This document shows positions 21,071-33,500 of a DNA stretch of 64,000 nt, piece by piece. This DNA is from Bolinopsis microptera. Its lineage: Eukaryota > Ctenophora > Tentaculata > Lobata > Bolinopsidae. The notes under the pieces are model-generated. The model had not been told where the DNA came from. It saw only the letters and a program-made list of their open reading frames with translations, and searched no databases. Both the position numbers and the translations under genes were made by a program. The stretch is from contig NC_087083.1 of NCBI RefSeq assembly GCF_026151205.1, forward strand, positions 8,305,460 to 8,369,459, read 5' to 3'. Within the stretch, counting starts at the first letter, position 1. Each line of letters starts with the position of its first letter.

Positions 21071-24000
21071 GTGCTAACATCTGCAAGATCTTAAGGAGAG
21101 AGTGGCGTGACACACCCTCTGTAATCAATAAAATTTTGCGAAACTTTCAGAAATACTAAGTTTGACTCAGATTTAAAGGTCGCTAGACTGAATGCAATAT
21201 TTCAGTTAACAACTCTACCTCGATTCGATGCAGTGCACAGTGGGAAAGGTTGAAGTTGACGTTCAAGCAGTCACCCTGCCGAACAAGAAATCTTTCAGGC
21301 CAAGAGGCTAGGTGACTAGAAACTCAATCACTATATCCGTGAAACTTGTCGGGAGCACTGTTATGTGAGTTATTTTACCTTCTAAATTCCAATGAGCATG
21401 AAAATTACCCAGGTTCATGGAATGCACGAAAATGAACAAAAATTAATAAAAGTGCTCAGAACGGTTTAAAACTGGCCGGAAAGCGTTTAGATTGGTCCTA
21501 GGACCACTCAAACCAAGTTTGGGAATCACTGCATGTCTACAACCGATGTAACCAATGTTCCAAAATGTTCCAATTTTGTCCCAATAACTCGTTCACCAGC
21601 CTACCTCCGTTCACCAGCATGCGCTGTGACCGTCATGGTCACGGCGCAAGATGCGCGCATTTTAAAATGCCGGGAACACATTTTAATTGCCATTGTACAT
21701 TATAGTACATAGTGGACAGTGGAGTGTGTGGTTTGATACTTGATAGTGGACTGAGGTTATATTTGAAACATTCCCGGTGCCTTCAACTGTTCTTTACTGT
21801 GCATGCACTGACTATTTGATTGCTTAAACGAATAGGCGAGCCTTCAAAAACATTAGTTTCAATGTTTTCATAGTTTTATGATGCAAATATAATTTTTCCA
21901 TTTACATAACTGATAATACCCCCAATATCTTTTCAGTTGTGGAGGTCGGACCGAAACTGTAATCAGACACTAAACATTGACGAGGACCAATTACTCTACT
22001 CCTTCAATGATTAATAAAGATCGCTGATTGCTTTTACTAATGTATACATTATACATAATGTTAAAATGAAAGAGAAACTATCGAGACGAAAGAGAAAAAG
22101 GCACTCATTTATTTATAGTTTTATGTCTTAACAATGATATTCGAAAGCTAATTTTAAAAACTGGCTCTGAATCCTTGCTAAATGATTTGGGAAGGTGTAA
22201 GGGCTTAATATGCCTGTAGACATCATTTTCAGTGGGTTTTATGAAGTTTATGATTAGAGTATATTTTGGGACTGAAATAAGCGCAAGACCTTCGACGTTT
22301 CTATTCCTACTGTTTTTTTAATTTAGCAAATATACAAACAAATTTTATACTGTCGTAAAGATAAAATATTTAGTTATCGGATAGAGACTTGAAAATTAAG
22401 TATTACAATAACCAAGCTAAAATATTCAATGTTAAACTCAACAAGAATTGCGCCCGTTTGTTCGGCTGTCGGCGGACGCTAGATTTCCATCCACTTGCAC
22501 CAACTCTTCAAATTTCATTATATAATACATTGGCCTTCAATTAATTTTTCCTTTCTTGTGGCACGAGGAAGATAAATGTTGTTCAGACACGGTGCGCGCG
22601 TTGAGGTAATTTAATTAATTTTACTGATAAGCCGCGCGACTGTACTCTGAAATATCGCGTGTAGATTTAATTTGAATGTTCCTCCGCAAACGTTAAGATT
22701 GAAGTTGCCATAACAACGCGCAACTCTGTGGCAGAGAAAAATGATACACGATATAATGTAGGTTCCGGTGAAATGGAAATGGATAGTTAAGGAAGAGAAC
22801 ATATTATTATCATGTTGTGCATAAAACTGGTCCCTCTGTTCCACTTTCTAATTAGTGGTTATACAAAATTAAATGATGTGTTTCAGTCATACTTCAATGA
22901 TACCAATTATTGGAATTCAAGTCTCAATGTCCAGTATGTTAATTAGTTCAGTAAGATGAAGTGTTCATTCCATTGTCTTGCTAGGTTAGTGTAAAGTAGT
23001 AGATTTGGAGATCTGTGAATTAGGAAGTAATATCACTCAATCAGCAGCCGATGGTGTGCGTTATGTTTTGACAAAATTGTGTTCACAGCTGCTCTGAAAT
23101 CAGTTAATTATTCAATTAGTTTTCCATGCGTTTGAATGATTATTCACTATAGGTTGAAATAAGGTATATTATATTACTTCGGAATCATAGGGTGACAGAG
23201 AAAAATGGAGAATCTTTCCAATAAATATGAACACTAATAGATCGATAATGTTTAATTTACGAACCATTTCATGGATTGTGATATGATAGAGTCAACTGTC
23301 AAGGAGGGCTGATACGGAGACGGCATTTTTTTCTATAAGCGAGCCTATGGCATGCAAGGAACTGTTGACAGTTGTGAAACCGAATGTAAAGACTGGAAAA
23401 CAGCAAGCAACTGATCTGAAAGGAAATAAGTTGTGATTGTCCCGTGCGTAATATTACATCTACATTATATGAACATTAAATCAAAAGTGGTGAAGCAATC
23501 TTGAATGAAAGCGTGAGAAAACTGAATGTGCATAATAATTGTATTATTATATTAAAAAAGTATAGAAACACCTTCCCTTTTATGTAGATGTGGAGAATGA
23601 GGTGAGGTAATTAGCCTGAGAACAGTTGATGATGAGGTACAATAACCACACGCAGTTAACCACTCTTCTCAGTTTCCGTTAGCACGTGACAATCCCACGG
23701 GTAAATTGCTCGGACGAACCTCTTTGCTAACATATGATAATGCATCCAATCTTATCTGATAACTGAGGTATTACAGGGGTTTAAAGATATATTATGAGAT
23801 AATAACATGACATTTATGACATATTGAAAATTATAAGGTAACAAAAGTATATCGATTAAATAGCTGCAGTAAAACAAATGTAAAGTTAGAATGCAAGTTA
23901 AATGGAAAATGTAGTATGTGCATGTCATTTATTGCTAATATGATAATAGAAATTGGTTAATTATGGAGAGCATAAATTAACGTAGATATAATTATATAAG

Positions 24001-24506
24001 ATAATGTTGATTAAATTGTAGAGTAGTAGTGATATGTAATGTTATAATTGTTGTTATAGCTTGTGTCTTAAACTTCAGTGTCCTGTTGTACGTCTAACTT
24101 CCTGAAAAACGAATAATGTTAGGAGGAACTATGTTAAAAGAAACATTAATATTTACTAAATTTATTGGCATTTAAACCGTAACGGTGAATAAGTAATTGA
24201 AACTAATTTGTATTATCAATGTAAAGCATTATTATAGGCGACAAAAAATATTATTGCTTTAAAAACGCGACTGTATTACCTGTGTAATCAGAACCTCGAG
24301 TGTAAGAATGTAAGGCTGACTACACTGTTCACACCGCAAGAAGTCACGTTACAACAGCACTGGTATGGTGTTGTGAAAGTTCTAGGATAGGTATGGGGTG
24401 AGTGGTGTTCGTGATTGTTAGAAATTATTGGTGATAGTAAATGAGAGCTAGAGTGTAAGATTACTTATAAGTGCAAGGGCTAACATTCACAATGCCGAGG
24501 GTGAAA
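21071..24506. other. 3.4 kb AT-rich region downstream of the Helitron-like gene, no gene recognised
   Basis: Only short ORFs without family features are present. A hairpin (GCGCTGTGACC/GGTCACGGCGC) lies at about 21622-21648. The 3' terminus of the Helitron-like element should fall here on the minus strand, but I could not identify a convincing hairpin with CTRR. Confidence 0.5.
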
Positions 24507-27500
24507 TTACAATTCATGAGATGGGGAGTGCGCAGAGCCAATTTCTAAAATAACAGTATACCAATGAACGCCATGACCATCGTCTGTATTAACTATAAAT
24601 AGGGTTGGGGGAAGGACCTGTGCGTTAGACTTAAACTTATCCCAAAGGTGTATGATGCGGGCTTTGAACGTAGACTTACTATGGGGAGGTTCTACATTGG
24701 AAAGATAATCATTTCTATGTATAAATAATAAATTGTGAAAATGGAGCGAGTAAATAGGAATAAGATCAAGGCAATTAGTTTCTGAAAGGAACACGGGACT
24801 TGTGCCGGAAATGTTAAGAGCATGATTACCTAGTGCACATATGTCTGTCTCAAAATCCGAGGCTCCCCAATAGTTACAGTCGAATAGTGATGCGTTAAAC
24901 CATGACTGGCCTGTCGAAAGGAAGGACTTCAGTTTAGAAATGACTCTAGAGGCGATGTAACCACAACTGGAATTAACCTGGATATTAGCAAAGGAGGCAT
25001 TGACTGAGAATCCCAAAGATTGTAATAAAGTTGCAGTTTCTGCCGATTGAGGATGACCCAAAAAATCAATGACATGAGCCCTGCCAACAGTTTCAGAGAT
25101 AACTTGTGGATAACTGGTAGGAATTTGCATAACCGGATTGTTGACCACATCTGCATTGCATAAAGGAGAAAGAGACTTTGTCGTTTTGAGATGTTTACTT
25201 AGAAGTGGACTTGCTGGAACTTGAGGAGAGTTTGGTAAAGGACGTTTGAGACCAGTAGAAGGCTGTGGAGACATCATAGAGAGCGGAGAATATAATGAGG
25301 TAGCCTTGAAATGTTTCTTCGTAAGATCCGCTAATGGAGAAAAAGGTATGTGGCGTTTTAATACAGGAGGCGAGGTGATGATGGTGTTGTGCGGAGAAGA
25401 TGACACACTACATGGTTTACTGCAGGGAAGAGTGATGGGATCAGATGGTATGGGACTCATTATTAAAACTTCTTCACAAGTAGCTGCAGGAACATTATTA
25501 CCTTGGAGGACAACACAAAATTTAGGAACATCACGTAGTCGAGCATACTCATCTACAACTTTCTTAGATGTGCGAATTTGCCTGGGGTCAAAAGATATGA
25601 AGTGCAGACCAAGGAGAGATGTTAACCTAGAGATAGCAGTGTATGCCATGCCTGACTGCCATGAGTGACCTTTTGATGCTCCAGCGAGGAATACATATGC
25701 TTTGTTCAAAGTCAAACCCTGAACTTTGTGAACAGTGCAGGCCCAAGAGAGAACCAATGGAATTTGATAGCGTTTGAGCCACGTTTTACTATTCTTTTTG
25801 GAGATAAATTCCTTTTCCACGGGCTTAATTGGAACAGTGCCAACCTTGGTGCAATTATTAGCGCAGAAATTGTCACAATGATGTTTTATGGTTCTGCCGA
25901 CGTTAACATCATCGAACATAACATTAACGTGCCGAATGTCTCTAGCACTGCATGAACCGTCCTTGACAGTTTTGCCATTTTGGAGTTGGAAACTGTGGAC
26001 AGTCCCAGTCACACCGTTTACAATTTTGTCAGGGGTGTCGATATTAACACGCACCATGACCCTAGCTCCTGGACCAATATTTAATGAAGTTGGTAACCCA
26101 GCAGTTTTGTTCACATCGTCAGTCGTGTAATCTTGGGGTTTCTTGTTCATTTTGTCATAAACTTTGTCGCCAAAATTGGAAGATTTGTTGAAAACTTCAT
26201 TGGAGAATCTGTCTTGAGCAACAACGTTAACTATTGAAGAGGTTTTGCTCAATTCTTGAATGCACTCCTGATTGTGACTGTTGCACTGCCTATTGGTTGG
26301 ATAAATGACCATTGAGTCCATGATTTCAGCAGGTTTAGGCTGTTTTTCCACAACCCTTGAACCCAGCAACTCAATATCCTCTGGGGTGTGCTCTCCTACC
26401 CTAAGCCTGTGACAGAGTTCCGTGAACTGACTGTCACCCTTTGCTCTAACTATGTCCGTTAGCTCAGAAAATGTAATTGAATCCTTCCAAATGTTAGGCC
26501 CAAGAGCAGCGATACCTTTAGTCTCAAACACCATAGTTTGTTGAACCGCAGGAATCTGATGAAGGTCACCACTGAAGATAACGTTGATTCCCCCAAAGAT
26601 TGTGGTTTCAGGAGGAACCCCAAATATTTCATTCAACCGTGAATTGATCTGGTTGAGGTTTGTGTTACCCACCATGGACACTTCATCTATAATGATATAC
26701 CTTACATGCTGAAAGAACCTCCTCATCTGCATCTTCTTTTTTGGATTAAGTGGTTTAGGTTGGATTCTTCCGCCCTCTTGACAATCTAACTGAAGGAGTT
26801 GGTGAACAGTTTGACCGTCAATGAGAGCTGCAGCAACACCAGTGCTAGCTGCAACAGCAACCCTAGGTTTAATGATACTGTCTGGGAACTTGCGTGAGAT
26901 GCAGGAGCGCATACATTTTATGAGGAAACTTTTACCTACTCCGCCAGCACCACTAACAAAATGAAGAAGCTGATTGACCTTGTGACCCTGTGCAACCCGG
27001 GAAGAGTGATGATCTACAATGTTGAAGAGTTCGCGCTGTTTGTCATTGAGGCTGGTGACCATTTGCTGGTACTGTTCATCAGAGACAATGGGCTCCTTAT
27101 AAGTGACGTTGAACACAGACTTCTCTTCCTCCTTCGATATATCAATACCTTCAAAGGGATGATTGAAGAGATGCCTACCATCAAGAACTTCCCTTTTATT
27201 TTCATCAAGAAGTGAATCTTTGATCTCTTGTCTTATTTCAGCTTCCATTTTTTGCAGAGTTTCGTCGTCAAATTGTTCAAACTTTTTGATGTTGGGTTTC
27301 ATGGCATCAACATTCTCAGCAAATGACTCTTGATAAGTGGCAAAGGAGCCAATAAGATCAGCTTCCTTTCTCCACGGAAAGTACAAACACAGTTTCGAAT
27401 AGTAATACTTTTCAGGCTGCTTTGTGCGAGACTTTTTATTACTTCTGATAACTTGAGGCGAGTCTCGCCTTATCATCTGGCCAAGATTAGATTTAAGAGT

Positions 27501-30500
27501 AATGACTTTGTGTCTGTTTTTAGAAGTTACGTTTCTGTCTAACCGAACGTATAAGGAAGCAAATTGAGCCCAGCAGATCGACTCTAAATCATCAGGACGA
27601 TTGAGGTATTTGTCAAGAAGCGAGTTATGGAACACATCTTCCGAATCATCTGGCAGCTGTTGTAGGGTAGAACGAGGTTTGACAATGCCATGTCTATCCC
27701 CTGGCATGTCAGAAGGAATGAAAAGAACCGAAGGTTTGAAATGGGAGAGACTCAACTGGGGCAGACATCGAAAAATAGCTTCTTGGACGGAGACGGACCT
27801 AGAATTTAAAAAAGTATTACCAAGCTGTCGAAGGGCTTCTTTAGAGTTCTTATTGCTCGGCTGATCAATATTTTTAATAACATCTTTCAAGGCGTCACAA
27901 ACCTCTTTTTCATTTTTGGTGGCATACGAAATAACGTAATTAACAACATCCCACGGACTCATACAAATTTGAACATCCATGTTCCCTTGTATAGCAAGGA
28001 GTAGAAGACGATTGTATGTATTTACATTTTCGCTGCCAGGTTTACGTTTGTAGATGACATCTCTAGATCGCAGTTTAGGAGCCTCAACTTTGGGTTCACT
28101 GTCAGCAGACTTTTGGTTGTTTTTTGACTTTTTTGTCATCATTTTCTTGATTTCCTTAAAGACAATTTTTGTAACCTCAGAAAGTGTTTTGGGAAATCCG
28201 AAACGGCATATGTCTTTACCACCTTTCTGACATTTTTTTGTATGGGAGTGCAGCTGAAGCTTGATAAGTTTGTGAACCTCGGGATCTTCTTCAAGGGTTG
28301 GATAATGAGTTGTAACATACTTATCAATAAATTCTATTACTTCCTCGATGGGACTCTCACCTGGTATAGGAGCACCTACTACTTTGAGAAGCATGTGAAG
28401 GTGAGGGGATCCACGGCCCCCAAACTCATTTCTACCAAAATGAGCCAAAGCCTCCCCCATGACACCCTGATCCTCAATCAGATAAGATAGAATTTTGCGG
28501 ACGTAGCGGTCGAACATGCGCACAGCAATGACAGGGTCCATTTTAATTAGCTCGTGCTTCCTAAACCAGCTTATGTCACTTAATAATTCATCCGTAGGTT
28601 CCTGACCCATTAATTTCAGAATAGCAGGAACTGAGTAGACCAAGTCATTAAAGGAGAATGTTAAGAACCAAGTGAAATTACCTAGCTGATTCACCATAGC
28701 TATACCATCGTTCTTGATCTTCTGTAAGTAAGCAGGTGTACCCTTCATATTTTTCATGAATTTATAAGCATCAATGTTACTTTGAAGCTGATCCATGTTG
28801 CACTGGTAAGATCTGAGCAGCCCTGCGGTAATGATTTGACCGTCCATAGTTCTAGAACCTTTGCGCATGTGAGTAGCAATGCAACTAAGTAGCTGATCAC
28901 GTTCAATCCAGTTCTGCATGTAAAATATATACTCGGGGTTTTGAGCGTACTTTCTATGCTTAGAGTATAATTTGCTTTCAGCGTAATCTTTTAAGGAGAG
29001 TTTAGGGAGGAGTTTTTTCTTAATGAGATCATTTCTTTTGCTGCAGTTGAAGTGACCCTTACCCAGAGGAAATAGATCAGGAAATGACAAGGCTTCGTAG
29101 TCGGCATTACCAAGGAAAGGAACAGGTTTACTACCCTGGCCAGGTGCAAAGTCCATGAAAGGTATTTTACCGTCATCAATGTTCTCAGCTGGATCAGATT
29201 TTTGGATGCAAGACTCAAAAGGCATATCACAGTACGTACCCTCGTTAGTGACATTCGATAAAATAAGATCTAATATTGACATAGAAACAACAACAGGGTC
29301 ATCATTCATGTACGAGTCAAAGAACTGCTTATCACCATCGTAATTTTGTTTAATGAAATCATGGGAAAGTACAACATTCTTATAAAAAGGATTGTTTTTC
29401 TTAAGCCATACTAATAATGTTATACATTTATCAGGATTAACAACATCAGACATTACAACAGACTTGTACTCAACCTTACGTTTTATACGGACAGCTAAAA
29501 TACCAGACTCAGAAAGTTTACGAGGGAGCTGCATGCAATTTCTGTCAGGTTGGATGGGGACATTTACAACAGGGCCTTTAATACAACTTTGACCACCAGC
29601 AGGAAGGGATAAAATTTTCATAAATGGAATGATTTGGGATACTAAGCGGCATTCGGTGGGGTTTGGCTGAAGGGAGGATGGGAGATCGCCTGATGCCAGG
29701 AACATTTCATTTACATCTATAGGGGAGAACTTGCCACGCTTTAAATAACTATTGCAACGTTTACAAATCCATTTATTATCTGCTTTAGTAACCGAAGGAA
29801 TATTAAGCTTAAACTTAAGAGTATCCTTTGCCTTAACAACGCCTTCACGGAAGAAAAGCTTGTGACATTTAATACACGCATATTCTGGGTACTCTCGCAT
29901 TTTAGCACGGAAAGTCTTCACAATGTTGTCAGTCTTTGGATCAAATGAGAGTTTTGGAGGTGATTTAGAGTGATGCTCAAGGGGCACTGGAGAAGCCTTT
30001 GAAGCATTGGGTGGCACCTCGGGATGGTTCTCAACAGAAAAGTTATGCAGGCTAGAAGATTCTATGTGGGGTGACCGGCAGGCAGATGGTTCCGATGAAG
30101 CAGTAACATGTTGATTTGGAGAGACACTTTGGATATGAGAAAAGGGGCAGTTCTCCATAAAACCTGGGCAGAAGGTACATTTATTAGCGCATTTAAGTTC
30201 AATTTCAGCTAATAATTTTGAGCCATGAGGAAAACAAACAAAGTCCCAATCCAAAGTTGAAATAGGCCTCTGTGGTACCTCGGGTTGGTCCTCAACAAAA
30301 AAGTTATGCAGGCTAGAATATTCCATGGGGGGTGATTGGCAGGCTGATCGTCCCGATGAAGTAGTAAAATGTTGATTTAGGGAGACACTTTGGAGATGAT
30401 AAAAGGGGCAATTCTCCATAAAACCTGGGCAGAAGGTACATTTATTAGCGCAGTCAAGTTCAATTTCAGCTAATAATTTGGAACCATGAGGAAAACGAAC

Positions 30501-33500
30501 AAAGTCCCAATCCAAAGTAGGAATAAGCCTCGTTGGTACTGGAGATTTATGCGAGTCAGTTTCTGATTTCTGAGCTGTGTATTTTGGAGGTGTTTGGCAT
30601 GAAAAGGTATTAGAAGATGAAGGTGAACCTAAACAGGATTTAGCAGCCAAGGTTATATCAATATTAGTCTCAGTAGATACCTGTGCCCGATAAGATGAAG
30701 GTGAGTGATGCGGTGGAGTAGAGTGTAGTTTTGGTAGAGATTGAGAAGAAGTTCTGTATCCATTTAAAGGAGATGCAACTTTATTATTTCTATTAACAGT
30801 AACTGTATGAAATGAAATGTCTTGGGGTGAGTAAGCAGTTTTAAGTGATGAAGCTGGAGACCGTGAATGATTGTGATTAAAAAGTGCAGAGTAGGTTGGT
30901 TGAGTTTTGTAACCGCTCATATTGGTTGGGCTATGTTGACAAAGGAGAACAGGAGAGCACATTTTCTGAGATGTACTGTTCCTAGCTTTATTGAGAGAAA
31001 TACGAGTGCGTCGCTTTTCTTTCGCCATTTTCTTTTGTTCATCTGTCATTGCTGCGCGCCTGGTCTTTTCCTTTAAACGTTTTTGCTCTTTTTTTGCATT
31101 GCGTTCAGGTGTTGTCATAGATGCCATAGTTGACGACTTTCGAGATCGTTCAGTTTGTTGGAGTTTTGTGAGCTCTGTGGTGGGCATAGTTGCTCGCTTT
31201 TGAGACATTCGAGATCGTTCATTTTGTTGGAGTTTTGTGAGCTCTGTGGTGGGCATAGTTGCTCGCTTTTGAGACATTCGAGATCGTTCATTTTCTTGGA
31301 GTTTTGTGAACTCTGTGGTGGTCATAGTTGCTCGCTTTTGAGACATTCGAGATCGTTCATTTTCTTGGAGTTTTGTGAGCTCTGTGGTGGTCATAGTTGC
31401 TCGCTTTTGAGACATTCGAGATCGTTCATTTTGTTGGAGTTTTGTGAGCTCCGTGGTGGTCATAGTTGCTCGCTTTTGAGACATTCGAGATCGTTCATTT
31501 TGTTGGAGTTTTGTGAGCTCTGTGGTGGTCATAGTTGCTCGCTTTTGAGACTTTCGATGACAATCATACTGAAGATGTTGTGAACGCTGTGGGCTTGTCA
31601 TAAAAGCACGATGCTGCCGCATTCGATTACGAGCAGAATATCGATCTTTCTCTTTTTGAAGCTCTTTATCAGCCATATTAGAAAAAGTGTCATGTTTCGT
31701 AGAGGAATCCGTTTCCTTTTTCTTTTTAACAGTTGAAGCATAAGAGTCATTTTCGGTAGGTGGGGTCAAAAGAGTGGAACTTTCTACAAAGCTACCATTG
31801 CGACAGTCATAATATGGTCTATACTCCTGTGATTCGTGCAATTCAGTGTCATCAATGAAATTGTCCCTATCATGTGGCGAAGCTGTACAATTATGGGAGT
31901 TGTCAGACTCTTGGGATACATGACCTTCTTCATCTTGAGCTTCATTGTCGATGAAAGGATTGTTATTTCGACCTCCACCATACATTAGCGACCGAGATTG
32001 CATAGTGGTGTTACTAACGTTGTAGGAAATAGATGGTGCATATACAGAAGATGATGAGGACACCCCGGCCCCTTCAGTCATATCAGGGGTGCAGGGTTCC
32101 ACAGGATGAGGAAGAGAGGAGGACACCCCGGCCCTTTCAGTCATATCGGGGGTGCAGCGTTCCACAGGATGAGGAAGAGATGAGGACACCCCGGCCCCTT
32201 CAGTCATATCAGGGGTGCAGGGTTCCACAGGATGAGGAAGAGATGAGGACACCCCGGCCCCTTCAGTCATATCAGGGGTGCAGGGTTCCACAGGATGAGG
32301 AAGAGATGATGACACCCCGGCCCCTTCAGTCATATCGGGGGTGCAGGGTTCCACAGGATGATGAAGAGATGAGGACACCCCGGCCCCTTCAGTCATATCA
32401 GGGGTGCAGGGTTCCACAGGATGAGGAAGAGATGATGACACCCCGGCCCCTTCAGTCATATCAGGGGTGCAGGGAAGCAGTGGCAGACGGTGACAGCCGG
32501 TAAGTCTTATAAAAGGTGCAGGGATCCGAAGAAAAAGTGGCAGATGACAAAGCTCAGTAGAAATAGGGTTGTGGCTCACACTAGGGACAATAGGTGTTTG
32601 AAGAACGGTGGGTGATGATGACAAATGTATCCGGTTATTCTGATCAGATGAGGACACCCCGTCAGTCTTATCGAGGGTGCTGGGCTTTAATGAAACAGGG
32701 CCGGATGGTGACACCCCTTCAGTCTTATCGAGGGTGCTGGGCTTTAATGAAACAGAGCCGGATGAGGACACCCCTTCAGTCTTATCGAGGGTGCTGGACT
32801 TTAATGAAACAGGGTCGGATGACGACATCCCTTCAATAGATCTTGGCTTAAGCGTTCTGAAAGTAAGACTGAAACGGTAGCCTTGGCAAACACCAGAGGT
32901 ACTTCCGTTAGCTATACGATGGAAGTACGCTAACTGTGACTCGGGATCCATAACAAACAACGAATTAGACAGAAGCTGCTGACTGAACGAGGGGCGGTTC
33001 GTTTTACAGGTGGCAAAGTCCATGAAACGTGTAGCCCCAATTGATAGTGTCGCAATTTTGGCAGATTTGTCCAAGTGCCGTTCATCGTCCTTATGATATG
33101 GTAAGATGGCAGAGGAGTCTTTATAAAAGTTGACCAATATGCTGTTAAAGTTAGCTGACAATGTAACATTTACAATGGACAAAATTGTTTGTAGTATAGG
33201 CTCTGAGTGAATGGGGATAGGATTTAGATGTTTAGTAGCCCTGTTGTAAACATATCTATCTTTGCCGAAAAGAAGGACCTGCGATGAGTTGATACCCTGC
33301 CTAATAAAAAGACCTTGTTTCACTTTAGACAGTAAAAGTTCCTCAACATGTTTTGCAATATGCACAGGGAGTAGATCTTTGTAATAGGCCAGCCTTGTAC
33401 GAAGCCATTTCGGACACCTCGACGAAATATAAGAGGTAGGAGCAGGTGCCGGTGTTGGTGCAGCAGGAGCAGGTGCAGCCGGAACATGAACAGGTGCGGG

